DNA of 64,000 bases, taken from positions 1 to 64,000 of the forward strand of contig NZ_BDBM01000028.1 of NCBI RefSeq assembly GCF_001612985.1, read 5' to 3'. Below, in pieces: positions 35,762-44,191 of the stretch. The position numbers and the translations under genes were made by a program. Numbering within the stretch: position 1 is the first letter of the stretch; the number at the start of each line of letters is the position of its first letter. Source of the DNA: Nocardia gamkensis NBRC 108242. Its GTDB lineage: Bacteria > Actinomycetota > Actinomycetes > Mycobacteriales > Mycobacteriaceae. Under the pieces are notes generated by a model. That model saw only the letters and a list, made by a program, of their open reading frames with translations, did no database searches and was not told where the DNA came from.

Positions 35762-37245
35762 CGGATCGGTGGGCGCGGGCCGAGGAACTGTTCCGACAGC
35801 GCGAAGCTGATCGGCGGTATCGGAGAGACGACCGGGCCTGGGGCGAACACGACGACGGCGACGACTACTACGACGACGATACGACCGTCATCCCCCGCTA
35901 CGTCGATGACGAGGAGGAGGAGCCGCCCACGCCGGCTCCGCCCGCCCCGCGGCGTGGCGGGCAGCGCGCGAGCGCGACTCGCGAGCAGGTGCCGCGCCGC
36001 GCGAAGCGCGTGCAGCCGGAGCGTTCCGAGCGCCCTGGCAGACGTGGCAAGCGATCCCGGGTGGCCTCGCGCAAAGCCGCCGAGCGCAAGCGGCGCCGCC
36101 GGACCATATGGATCGTCGGCGGCGTGTTCGCGCTGATATTCGCCGGCGCTGTCGTCTTCGCGGGCATGAAGCTGGTCGCCAGTTTCGGCCCGCCGGAGGA
36201 CTTCGCGGGTCCGCCCGGACCCTTGGTGATCGTGCAAGTGCACGACGGCGACACCTCGACGCAGATCGCGGCGACCATGCACGACAAGGGCGTCGTCGCC
36301 AGCACCGGCGCGTTCATCGAAGCGGCCGTGCGGAATTCGAACATGAACTCGGTGCAGCCGGGCTTCTACGCGATCGCGAGCCGCAGTCCCGCCGCGCAGG
36401 CGGTCGCCGCGCTGGTCGGCAAGGACTCCAGGGTCGGCAACCTGGTCGTTTCCGAAGGACGTCTGCTGCACGACCAGCACGACATGAGCACCGGCGGGCG
36501 GTACGACGGCATCTACCGCAAGATCGCCGAGGCCAGCTGCATCGGCACCGGCGCGAACCAGAAGTGCGTGACCTACGAACAGCTCGATGCCGCGGGCGCG
36601 AGCCTGGACCTGGCCTCGCTCGGGGTGCCGGCGTGGGCGATGCAGGGTGTCAAGGACTGCCCGGACCGGGCGAGACAGCTGGAGGGCCTGATCGCAGCGG
36701 GCACATGGGATTTCGATCCCAGCGGCACACCGGAACAGATCCTGCGGCAACTGGTGTCCGCGAGCGCGAAGAGCTATGAATCCACCGGATTGCTGCAGTC
36801 CGGCGCCGACACGAAACTGACGCCCTATGAGACGCTGGTCGCCGCCTCGCTGGTGGAACGTGAGGCGAAACCACAGGACATGGGCAAAGTGGCACGGGTG
36901 ATCGTGAACCGGCTGCGGGTCGATCAGATGCTGCAGTTCGACTCGACGGTGAACTACACCCTGGATCGCACCGAGGTGGCGACCACCGACGCCGACCGCG
37001 CTCAGGAAACCGCCTGGAACACCTACGCGATGCAGGGCCTGCCCAAGACTCCGATCGCCGCGCCGTCGTTGAACGCGTTGCGTGCGATGGAGAATCCGGA
37101 AGTGGGGCCCTGGCTGTACTTCGTCACCGTCGACAAGCAGGGCACCACCTTGTTCACCGACGACTACCAGGAGCATCTGCGCCTGATCGCACGTGCGCAG
37201 CGCAGCGGCATTCTCGACAGTTCCAAGGACAGCGGTGGCCGGTAG
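35758..37245 (+). CDS. mltG: Endolytic murein transglycosylase MltG
   Basis: This 495-residue protein has a cytoplasmic tail of about 115 residues that is first acidic (DDGDDYYDDD) and then very basic, one membrane helix (116-137), and an extracytoplasmic YceG domain. A LysM-like part precedes the catalytic region with Glu in SLVEREAKPQD (near 367) and FDSTVNYTL. It cleaves nascent glycan strands and helps terminate them. Start overlaps the ruvX stop (ATGA). The long charged tail is common in actinobacterial MltG. Confidence 0.92.
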   Translation: MTDRWARAEELFRQREADRRYRRDDRAWGEHDDGDDYYDDDTTVIPRYVDDEEEEPPTPAPPAPRRGGQRASATREQVPRRAKRVQPERSERPGRRGKRSRVASRKAAERKRRRRTIWIVGGVFALIFAGAVVFAGMKLVASFGPPEDFAGPPGPLVIVQVHDGDTSTQIAATMHDKGVVASTGAFIEAAVRNSNMNSVQPGFYAIASRSPAAQAVAALVGKDSRVGNLVVSEGRLLHDQHDMSTGGRYDGIYRKIAEASCIGTGANQKCVTYEQLDAAGASLDLASLGVPAWAMQGVKDCPDRARQLEGLIAAGTWDFDPSGTPEQILRQLVSASAKSYESTGLLQSGADTKLTPYETLVAASLVEREAKPQDMGKVARVIVNRLRVDQMLQFDSTVNYTLDRTEVATTDADRAQETAWNTYAMQGLPKTPIAAPSLNALRAMENPEVGPWLYFVTVDKQGTTLFTDDYQEHLRLIARAQRSGILDSSKDSGGR

Positions 37246-38062
37246 TCGCAAGGCGGCGGTGCTCGGTAAGCCGATCGCGCACTCGCGATCGCCCCAGCTG
37301 CACCTGGCCGCATACCGCGCGCTCGGGCTGGACTGGAGCTACGAGCGCATCGAATGCTCGGCCGAGCAACTGCCCGGGTTCGTCGAAGGGCTCGGCCCGG
37401 AATGGGTGGGGCTCTCGGTGACCATGCCCGGCAAGGAAGCGGCACTGGCCTACGCGCACGAGCGCACCGAGCGTGCCGTGCTGGTCGGATCGGCCAACAC
37501 CTTGGTCCGCACCGGCGCAGGCTGGTTGGCCGACTGCACCGACGTCGACGGCGTGCTCGGTGCGCTGCGCGGCGCCGGGGCCGGAGAACTGGCCGAAGGC
37601 GTGGTGTTGGGCGCGGGCGGTACCGCACGGCCCGCTCTGCTGGCGCTGTCGGAACTGGGCGCGAAGTCGGTCACCGTGGTCGCGCGGGACGCGAACCGGG
37701 CGCGCGGTGCGCTCGAACTCGCCGAGCGGCTCGGAATGGTTGCCGCGCTGGCCGCATTCGAGGCCGGGCCGCTCGAGGGGATCTGCGCGGCCGCAGGCGC
37801 TGTGATCAGTACCGTTCCCGCCACGGCGGCCGCGGTCGTCGCCCCCGCGGTGGCCGAGGCTCCGGTGGTGCTCGACGCGATCTACAACCCATGGCCGACA
37901 CCGCTGGCCGAGGCGGTGTGGAGGGCCGGGCACACGGTGGTCAGCGGTTTGGAGATGCTGCTGAACCAGGCCTACGGGCAGGTCGAGCTGTTCACCGGGC
38001 AGCCCGCGCCGCGCGCGGAGATGGCGGCGGCGCTGGACGAGGGGCACCGGCCCCGGAATTGA
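37235..38062 (+). CDS. aroE: Shikimate dehydrogenase
   Basis: From GTG 37235 (AAGGA upstream) the product is 275 residues and overlaps the mltG end by 11 bases. It reduces 3-dehydroshikimate with NADPH. Substrate motif GKPIAHSRSPQLH and the catalytic-loop region VTMPGKEAAL are at the N-terminus; the nucleotide loop is VVLGAGGTARPAL; DAIYNPWPTPL and GLEMLLNQA close the fold. The neighbouring aroC, aroK and aroB genes lie on the opposite strand 1 kb away. Confidence 0.93.
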   Translation: MAGSRKAAVLGKPIAHSRSPQLHLAAYRALGLDWSYERIECSAEQLPGFVEGLGPEWVGLSVTMPGKEAALAYAHERTERAVLVGSANTLVRTGAGWLADCTDVDGVLGALRGAGAGELAEGVVLGAGGTARPALLALSELGAKSVTVVARDANRARGALELAERLGMVAALAAFEAGPLEGICAAAGAVISTVPATAAAVVAPAVAEAPVVLDAIYNPWPTPLAEAVWRAGHTVVSGLEMLLNQAYGQVELFTGQPAPRAEMAAALDEGHRPRN

Positions 38063-38097
38063 TACCGGTTCTAGTTTTGTTGAGCGCGACGCGGGGT

Positions 38098-38103
38098 TAG
38101 GGT
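38098..38103 (+). promoter_or_regulatory. Putative -10 element for the small membrane protein gene
   Basis: TAGGGT fits the TANNNT consensus, seven bases before the ATG at 38111. This would give a leaderless or nearly leaderless mRNA. A TTGTTG 15 bases upstream is a weak -35 candidate. Confidence 0.35.
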
Positions 38104-38110
38104 GGTGCGC

Positions 38111-38557
38111 ATGAATGCTTGGGTGTTGCGGGCGATCGTGCTCGGTGCGCTGGTCGTCGTGCTGCGCGCCGCGCTGGGGTTCGCGATGGTGTACTGGCCG
38201 ACCCACGGGGCGTGGATGCGTGCGCTCGCACTGATCGTGCTGGTCGCAGCCGCCCTGTACTGGGGTTTCCTGGACGGACGCAAGGACAGGGCGGCCCAGC
38301 CCGATCCCGACCGCGGCACCGACCTGACACTGCTGTGGCTGAAGGCCGCGGTGGTGGCCGGCGTCGGCAGCGGTCTCGCCGCCTGGCTGCTCGACTGGTT
38401 GCCCAAGTTCGACCTGGGAGACAACGGCCTGCTCTTCGAACTCACCGCGGCCGCGGCGTTCATCGTCCTGCTGATCTTCATCTTCGCCCTCATCGGCGTG
38501 GGCATCGGGCGCGCTCTCGCCGACCGCGCCGCAAGCAAACAGTCCACCCTCGCCTGA
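38111..38557 (+). CDS. Four-helix membrane protein, possibly B-4DMT-type
   Basis: This 148-residue protein has four predicted membrane helices (about 5-25, 34-53, 77-95 and 112-140) and the string FLDGRKDRAA after the second helix. Length and topology match the small B-4DMT-like transporters annotated in Mycobacteriales, but no substrate can be inferred. ATG 38111 is chosen over GTG 38102. It lies 48 bases after aroE. Confidence 0.65.
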   Translation: MNAWVLRAIVLGALVVVLRAALGFAMVYWPTHGAWMRALALIVLVAAALYWGFLDGRKDRAAQPDPDRGTDLTLLWLKAAVVAGVGSGLAAWLLDWLPKFDLGDNGLLFELTAAAAFIVLLIFIFALIGVGIGRALADRAASKQSTLA

Positions 38558-38754
38558 CCCGGCTCGCGCATCGACGCAATCGGATGGACGGCGGGTGATC
38601 CGCGCATGAAGTTGCTCGTCCGCGTCATTTGCTGACGCATTGCCATAGGTGGTGATGCAGCCGACCGGCAGCGCCGGTGCGTACCTCCCCTTTTCGCTGC
38701 CGACGCCGCCGGTTATGCTGCTGTGCAATGCATTTCAACGGGAGGGGAAGCGTT

Positions 38755-39009
38755 GTGCTGATTCGATTCGGGGTTACCGCGGCGATGGCGATCGCCGCGT
38801 CCGCGTTCGTGTTCGGCGGTCAGGCGGCGGCGAAAGCCGATGGCTGCGCCTCGGCGCAACCCAAGTGGGGGTTCCAATGCGTGTCGTCGGCGTCGAACGT
38901 CTCACTGGCGAGCTGCATGAAGGACGCGCCGCTCTGGAACGATCACGCGGAGTGCGTTCCGCGAAACGACGGCAGTGGTAGGTACGACCTCTGGGTTCCG
39001 TCCCACTGA
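38755..39009 (+). CDS. Small secreted Cys-containing protein
   Basis: From GTG 38755 (GGAGGGG upstream) the product is 84 residues with a signal peptide (IRFGVTAAMAIAASAFVFGG) and cleavage near AAAKADG. The mature 55-residue protein has four Cys (DGC, FQC, ASC, AEC), probably two disulfides, and two Trp. No known family is recognised. A strong hairpin lies just after the stop. Confidence 0.65.
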   Translation: MLIRFGVTAAMAIAASAFVFGGQAAAKADGCASAQPKWGFQCVSSASNVSLASCMKDAPLWNDHAECVPRNDGSGRYDLWVPSH

Positions 39010-39016
39010 GACGAGA

Positions 39017-39047
39017 AACGGCGGACCCTCCTGGAGGGTCCGCCGTT
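39017..39047. terminator. Strong bidirectional terminator hairpin
   Basis: AACGGCGGACCCTCC and its exact complement are separated by a single T, so a 14-bp stem with a 3-base loop forms. It lies between the convergent small secreted protein gene and aroB. Confidence 0.8.
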
Positions 39048-39093
39048 CCTCGTTCGGTCGAACACGTCGTCCGGCACCGGACGTGTCATGGCT

Positions 39094-40215
39094 CTACAGC
39101 AGGATGCCACCGGTGTCGGGCTTGCCTTCGCGCGCCACGGCGGAGTAGGCGGCGGCCAGCAACGTGGGGTCGGGTCCCTCGAGTCGGCCCGGCTTGGCGA
39201 GACCATCGAGCACGACGAAGCGCAGCACGCCGGAGCGAGTCTTCTTGTCGGTCTGCATGGCGTCCAGCAGTTGCGGAAGTGCGTCGGCGTCGTAGCTGGT
39301 CGGCAGCCCGACGGCGGTGAGGATCGCGCGATGACGGTCGGCGGTTTCGTCGTCGAGACGGCCCGCGAGACGGCCGAGTTCGGCGGCGAACACCAGCCCG
39401 ACGGAGACCGCCGCGCCGTGCCGCCACCGGTAGCGCTCCCGCCGCTCGATCGCGTGCCCGAGGGTGTGACCGTAGTTGAGGATCTCGCGGAGGCTGGACT
39501 CCTTCAGATCGGCGGCGACGACGTCGGCTTTCACCTGGATCGCGCGGCGGATCAGCTCCGGCAGCACCTCGCCGGAGGGGTCGAGGGCGGCCTCGGGGTC
39601 GCGCTCCACCAGATCGAGGATCACCGGGTCGGCGATGAAACCGGCCTTGATGATCTCGGCCATGCCCGCCACGATCTCGTTGCGCGGAACCGTCTCCAGC
39701 GTGGCCAGGTCGACCAGCACGGCGGCGGGCTCGTGGAAGCAGCCGACCAGGTTCTTGCCTGCCTCGGTGTTGATGCCGGTCTTGCCGCCGACCGCCGCGT
39801 CGACCATGGCCAGCAGTGTGGTGGGCACGTGCACGATGCGCACCCCGCGCATCCAGGTGGCGGCGACGAACCCGGCCAGGTCGGTCGCCGCGCCGCCGCC
39901 GAGGCTGACCACGACGTCGTTGCGGGTCAGGCCGATGCGCCCGAGCACCTCCCAGCAGAACCCGGCGACGGCCAGGTCCTTGCCCGCCTCGGCGTCCGGG
40001 ATCTCGACACGATGTGCGTCGATGCCGGTGTCGGCCAGCGCCTTCCGCACCGCTTCGGCCGTCTCGGCGAGTGGCGGCTGATGGAAGATGGCCACGGTGC
40101 GCACGCCTTTGGTCGCGCCGCTGACCGACTCGACGAGTTCGCCGAGCAAGCCGCGACCGATGATCACCGGGTACGGGTCGGCGGTCCGGACTTCGAGACG
40201 ACTCGGCTCTGTCAC
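39094..40215 (-). CDS. aroB: 3-dehydroquinate synthase
   Basis: This 373-residue enzyme converts DAHP to 3-dehydroquinate using NAD and a divalent metal. Visible family motifs are VVSLGGGAATDLAGFVAATWMRG (shown in part: SLGGGAATDLAGF), GKTGINTEAGKNLVG and the metal-ligand region ILNYGHTLGHAIE. GTG start overlaps the aroK stop (GTGA). Last gene of the aroC-aroK-aroB operon. Confidence 0.95.
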   Translation of the reverse strand: MTEPSRLEVRTADPYPVIIGRGLLGELVESVSGATKGVRTVAIFHQPPLAETAEAVRKALADTGIDAHRVEIPDAEAGKDLAVAGFCWEVLGRIGLTRNDVVVSLGGGAATDLAGFVAATWMRGVRIVHVPTTLLAMVDAAVGGKTGINTEAGKNLVGCFHEPAAVLVDLATLETVPRNEIVAGMAEIIKAGFIADPVILDLVERDPEAALDPSGEVLPELIRRAIQVKADVVAADLKESSLREILNYGHTLGHAIERRERYRWRHGAAVSVGLVFAAELGRLAGRLDDETADRHRAILTAVGLPTSYDADALPQLLDAMQTDKKTRSGVLRFVVLDGLAKPGRLEGPDPTLLAAAYSAVAREGKPDTGGILL

Positions 40216-41099
40216 GTGGCTTGCTCCGATTCTGTTGTTGCTGTTGTCGACTGCTGACGCGCCCGGGCGCGGGCACGGCGTGCGCGGGCACGCCTGGATC
40301 GGTTGCCGGCCGCGGTCTCGCTGTCGCTCGTTCCGCTCGCGGCGTCGGGTTCGCTCGTGCGGCCCCTGCGCGTACGGCGGGATCGAGCGGTGGTGGTCGC
40401 CGCCGATTCCTTCGTGGCGCCGGTTTCGGTGGCGGTGCTCTCGCCCTGATCGGCGGTCGTGCGCCGGGCCGCGGCCCTGGCCCTGGCGCGACGCCGGGAC
40501 CGGGATCGGCTGCTGCCCTGCGGAATTCCGCTCGGTGGCGGCCGGAGGTCCGTTTCGGCGTGCTCGACCGGCTCAATCCCGAGCTTGGTCATGATCATCC
40601 GTACCACCCGGCCCGGACTGCGACCGTCGGTGCGGACCCGGACGGTGGCCACCTCCCGGTAGAGCGGCCTGCGGGCGCGCATCAGCTCCCGGTACTTCGC
40701 GCCGGGGTCGGCGCCGTTGAGCAGCGGCCGCTGGGTGCTCGCGCCGGTGCGCCGAAGACCCTCGGCCACACTGATCTCCAGGTAGACCACGGTGCGGCCG
40801 CGCAGAAGGGCCCTGGTGTCGGCGGACAGCACGGCGCCGCCGCCCAGCGAGACCACACCGCGCTCGGCGAGGACGGCGCGGCGCACCACCCGCTCCTCGA
40901 TCCTGCGGAATTCGGGCTCACCGTCTTCGGCGAAGATCTCCGGGATGGTGCGACCGGTCTCCCGCTCGATACCCGCATCGGTGTCGTACAGCTCGACGCC
41001 GAGTTCCCTGGCGAGCTTGCGGCCGATCGTGGACTTGCCCGCCCCCGGCGGTCCGACCAGCACCACGCGCGGGGCGCGCGGATCGGTCTGCACGATCAT
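40212..41099 (-). CDS. aroK: Shikimate kinase with long basic C-terminal tail
   Basis: This protein is 295 residues, against about 175 for mycobacterial AroK. Residues 1-175 are a complete shikimate kinase: Walker A VGPPGAGKST, substrate-binding DTDAGIERETG, FRRIEE, GGGAVLS and a lid RPLLNGADPG. Residues 185-295 are an extra tail of three Arg-rich blocks (RSRSRRRARARAAARR, RSRRTRRGR, RRARARRARARAR) separated by Ser/Thr/Glu-rich linkers, probably disordered. It phosphorylates shikimate at O3. ATG start overlaps the aroC stop; its stop overlaps the aroB start. Confidence 0.92.
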   Translation of the reverse strand: MIVQTDPRAPRVVLVGPPGAGKSTIGRKLARELGVELYDTDAGIERETGRTIPEIFAEDGEPEFRRIEERVVRRAVLAERGVVSLGGGAVLSADTRALLRGRTVVYLEISVAEGLRRTGASTQRPLLNGADPGAKYRELMRARRPLYREVATVRVRTDGRSPGRVVRMIMTKLGIEPVEHAETDLRPPPSGIPQGSSRSRSRRRARARAAARRTTADQGESTATETGATKESAATTTARSRRTRRGRTSEPDAASGTSDSETAAGNRSRRARARRARARARQQSTTATTESEQAT

Positions 41100-42313
41100 T
41101 GCGACCGACTGTCCGCGGGCACGTGGGGGCGAGTGCTGATGCGCTTGATGTAGCTGGTGATGTTCTCGACCGTCTCGGTGAGCGAATCGCCGCCGAACTT
41201 CTCCAGCGCCGCCTGCGCGACGACCAGCGCCACCATGGATTCGGCCACCACGCCCGCCGCGGGAACGGCGCACACGTCCGAACGCTGGTGGATGGCGACG
41301 GCCTCGTCTCCGGTGGTCATGTCCACGGTGGACAGCGCGCGCGGCACCGTCGAGATCGGCTTCATGGCCGCACGCACACGCAGCGCCTCGCCGTTGGTCA
41401 TGCCGCCCTCCAGGCCACCGGCGCGATTGGTGGAGCGCAGCACGCCGTCGGGGCCGGGCCGCATCTCGTCGTGCGCCTGGCTGCCGCGGCGGCGCGCGGT
41501 CTCGAAACCGTCACCGACCTCGACGCCCTTGATGGCCTGGATGCCCATGAGGGCGGCCGCGAGCCGCGCGTCCAGCCGGTTCTCTCCGCTGGTGAACGAG
41601 CCGAGGCCGACCGGAAGTCCCTCCACGACCACCTCGACCACGCCGCCGAGGGTGTCGCCGTCCTTCTTGGCCGCCTCGATCTCGGCGATCATCGCGGCTT
41701 CGGCGTCCTTGTCGAACGCCCGCACCGGGCTCTCGTCCACCGCGGCGAGATCGGCGGCGGTCGGCACGATGCCGGAGGTGTTCTGCGCCGTGCCGATCGA
41801 CACGACGTGCGAGACGACCTCCGCGCCGAACGCCTGGCGCAGGAAGTTGCGGGCGACGGTGCCCGCCGCGACGCGCGCGGCGGTCTCCCTGGCACTGGCG
41901 CGCTCGAGCACGTTGCGGGCGTCGTCGAAGTTGTACTTGAGCATGCCGGAGTAGTCGGCGTGCCCGGGCCGGGGGCGGGTCAGGGGTGCGTTGCGGGCCA
42001 GCTCGGCGAGTTCGGCCGGATCGACCGGGTCGGCGGACATCACGGTGGTCCACTTCGGCCACTCGGAGTTGGCCACCTCGATGGCGACCGGGCCGCCCAT
42101 CGTGCGCCCGTGCCGCACTCCGCCGACGACGGTGACCTTGTCTGCCTCGAACTTCATCCGCGCGCCGCGGCCGTAGCCCAGCCTGCGGCGCGCGAGCTGC
42201 GTGGAGATCTCGTCCGACGTCACCTCGACGCCTGCCACCATCCCCTCGAGGATGGCGACGAGAGCGGGACCATGGGATTCTCCAGCAGTTATCCAACGCA
42301 GCACGTCGTTCAT
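41096..42313 (-). CDS. aroC: Chorismate synthase
   Basis: This 405-residue FMN-dependent enzyme makes chorismate from EPSP. Signature strings MNDVLRWITAGESHGPALVA, GRPGHADYSG-like RPGHADYSGM, and GEAVAIHQRSDVC-like segment DEAVAIHQRSDVCAVPA are present. Start at ATG 42313 fits the family N-terminus; longer upstream frame has no homology. First gene of the aroC-aroK-aroB operon with 4-base overlaps between all three. Confidence 0.95.
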   Translation of the reverse strand: MNDVLRWITAGESHGPALVAILEGMVAGVEVTSDEISTQLARRRLGYGRGARMKFEADKVTVVGGVRHGRTMGGPVAIEVANSEWPKWTTVMSADPVDPAELAELARNAPLTRPRPGHADYSGMLKYNFDDARNVLERASARETAARVAAGTVARNFLRQAFGAEVVSHVVSIGTAQNTSGIVPTAADLAAVDESPVRAFDKDAEAAMIAEIEAAKKDGDTLGGVVEVVVEGLPVGLGSFTSGENRLDARLAAALMGIQAIKGVEVGDGFETARRRGSQAHDEMRPGPDGVLRSTNRAGGLEGGMTNGEALRVRAAMKPISTVPRALSTVDMTTGDEAVAIHQRSDVCAVPAAGVVAESMVALVVAQAALEKFGGDSLTETVENITSYIKRISTRPHVPADSRSQ

Positions 42314-42400
42314 CTTCCCATGTCGACGCCGGTGCTCGGGAACGTGGCCCGCCGTGACGACGCGCACGCCGGAGGAGGGGCGATACCACCCGCCGACGCC

Positions 42401-43282
42401 TCAGCGGGCTATGACGATGGGGCGATCCACCGAGCGCAGCAGCGCGTCACCCACCGAACCGAACAGCAGCCGTCCCAGGGCTCCGCGGCCCCGGTTGCCC
42501 ACCACCAGCAGTTGCCCGTCGCGGGAGCGTTCGAGCAACTGCCGCTCCGGCCGGTCGCGGACGACCTCGCGCCGGATGGTGAGCTCCGGGTACTGCTCCT
42601 GCCAACCGGCCAGGCTCGTGGCGAGCAACGCTTCCTCGGTCCGGCGCAGCGCGGTCCAGTCGGTGCCGATCGCGCCGAGCGGCTCGACCTCGCCCCAGGT
42701 GTGCACGGCCACCAGTTCGACCCCGCGCAGCGAGGCTTCGGTGGCCGCGACCTCGATGGCGGCTTGCTCGGCGGCGGAGCCGTCCACCCCGACGATCACC
42801 GGCCCGGTGCCGGCCCGGTCCAACAGCGGCGTTTCGGCAGGCACCACTGCCACGGGGCAATCGGCGTCCCGGGCCACGGCGGTGCTGACCGAGCCGAGCA
42901 GGACTCGCTGGACGCGGCCGATACCGCGGGTGCCGACCACGAGCATCGCCGCGCTGCGAGAACGCTCGATCAGGGCGGTGGCGATGTGCGCGGTGCGGAT
43001 CTCGGTGCCGATGGCGATGTCGCGCACGGTACGCGCGGCCGCTACCGCGGCGTTCGCGGCGCGCTCGATCGCCTCGTCCGCTTCACGCACCCGCAGCAAT
43101 GCCGCCGGGCGTGGCGGATCATCGTCGTCGGAGGCGAGCGGCGCCTCGACGACCAGCGCGATGTGCAGGGGCGCGTCGTGCAGCGCGGCGGTCTGCGCCG
43201 CCCAGCGGACCGCGACGATCGATGGGTCCGAACCGTCGGTCCCCACCACGATCGGTCTCCGCGACGAATGCCTCGGATGCAC
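42401..43282 (-). CDS. Tandem-domain universal stress protein
   Basis: This 293-residue protein contains two UspA domains (about 9-148 and 160-293). Each ends in the ATP-binding pattern G-2X-G-9X-G-S: GTRGIGRVQRVLLGS and GNRGRGALGRLLFGS. Domain 1 starts PIVVGTDGSDPS and domain 2 starts PVIVGVDGSAAE. ATP-binding Usp proteins of mycobacteria respond to hypoxia and stress via DosR; no clear DosR box was identified here. It lies 87 bases from aroC on the same strand. Confidence 0.9.
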   Translation of the reverse strand: MHPRHSSRRPIVVGTDGSDPSIVAVRWAAQTAALHDAPLHIALVVEAPLASDDDDPPRPAALLRVREADEAIERAANAAVAAARTVRDIAIGTEIRTAHIATALIERSRSAAMLVVGTRGIGRVQRVLLGSVSTAVARDADCPVAVVPAETPLLDRAGTGPVIVGVDGSAAEQAAIEVAATEASLRGVELVAVHTWGEVEPLGAIGTDWTALRRTEEALLATSLAGWQEQYPELTIRREVVRDRPERQLLERSRDGQLLVVGNRGRGALGRLLFGSVGDALLRSVDRPIVIAR

Positions 43283-43494
43283 TGGGTGGCTCCTTCCCGA
43301 CGCCGCTTCCGCTGTCCTGGCGACTCAGACCGGGCGACTCGCCGAACTGCCGGCCCCCACGAATGCCGCCGCGGTGGCTGCTCGGAAAGTCGTTGCCCGC
43401 GACTGATGCTACCGATGAATTGCGGTGTATTTGCTGGCTTCGTGATAGCGGGCTGTGTGGTGTGGCGACGCGCCGACGCCAGTGGCGGACGAAC

Positions 43495-43968
43495 TCAGGT
43501 CGAATCCAGGGCCGACGACAGCAAGGCCAGCAAAGTCGCCAGGCACATCGCGGGACCGTGTGGCACGGTGACCGCGCGGTTGCCCGGCCCGGCGGCACGA
43601 GAGGTGAGTACGCTCCGGCAGGCCGATGCGCCGAGCGCGGCACACGCGGTGAGCACCGGTGCTCCGAGTGTCGCCCACATCCACGGCCGCGCACCGCCGA
43701 GTGCGGCAGCCCCGCCCAGCATCACCGCGAGCTTGACGTCGCCGGCACCCAGCGCGGCGGGTGCGGCGAGATGTACCAGCAGGTACGGCGTGGACAGCAG
43801 TAGTGCGCCCAGCAGTGCCGTGGTGAATTGCCCTGTGAGCACGGCGTATCCGAGGACGATCAGCGCGCCCGTACCGGTCAGTCCGTTCGGTAGGCGGCGT
43901 TCGCGCATGTCGAACACTGTCAGAACCGCGCACCACACGGTGAGGACGGCGCATGCGAGAAGGGTCAT
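43495..43968 (-). CDS. Type IV prepilin-like leader peptidase (A24 family)
   Basis: This 157-residue polytopic protein has the two catalytic aspartates of A24 peptidases, Asp20 in FDMRERRLPN and Asp77 in GAGDVKL. It lacks the N-methyltransferase domain, as in the short mycobacterial form Rv2551c. It would cleave class III signal peptides of pilin-like proteins at the membrane. ATG 43968 with GGAGG-like upstream is preferred. No pilin genes are adjacent. Confidence 0.85.
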   Translation of the reverse strand: MTLLACAVLTVWCAVLTVFDMRERRLPNGLTGTGALIVLGYAVLTGQFTTALLGALLLSTPYLLVHLAAPAALGAGDVKLAVMLGGAAALGGARPWMWATLGAPVLTACAALGASACRSVLTSRAAGPGNRAVTVPHGPAMCLATLLALLSSALDST

Positions 43969-44179
43969 GCCTCCACCTTCACCCGGCACAGGCGCGGGAA
44001 CGCTGGGCCGATCCGGAATGTGCACAACATGGTCGGATGTGAAGAGGTCGTTGTTCAGCAGTCGTCATAGATCGTGAGAAACATTGCCTGCCAGCGGTTT
44101 TCGCGAAAGCCCTCACGCGGCGAACGCGGCGGACGGCGGGCGAGCACGTGTTGACTGTCGGCGTGCGGTGCCTCGGCGG

Positions 44180-44185
44180 TAGTTT
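44180..44185 (+). promoter_or_regulatory. Putative -10 element of the pepP gene
   Basis: TAGTTT fits TANNNT and ends seven bases before the ATG at 44192, which would place the transcript start at the initiation codon. A TTGACT at 44151-44156 is 23 bases upstream, longer than an ideal spacer. Confidence 0.4.
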
Positions 44186-44191
44186 TGAGGT

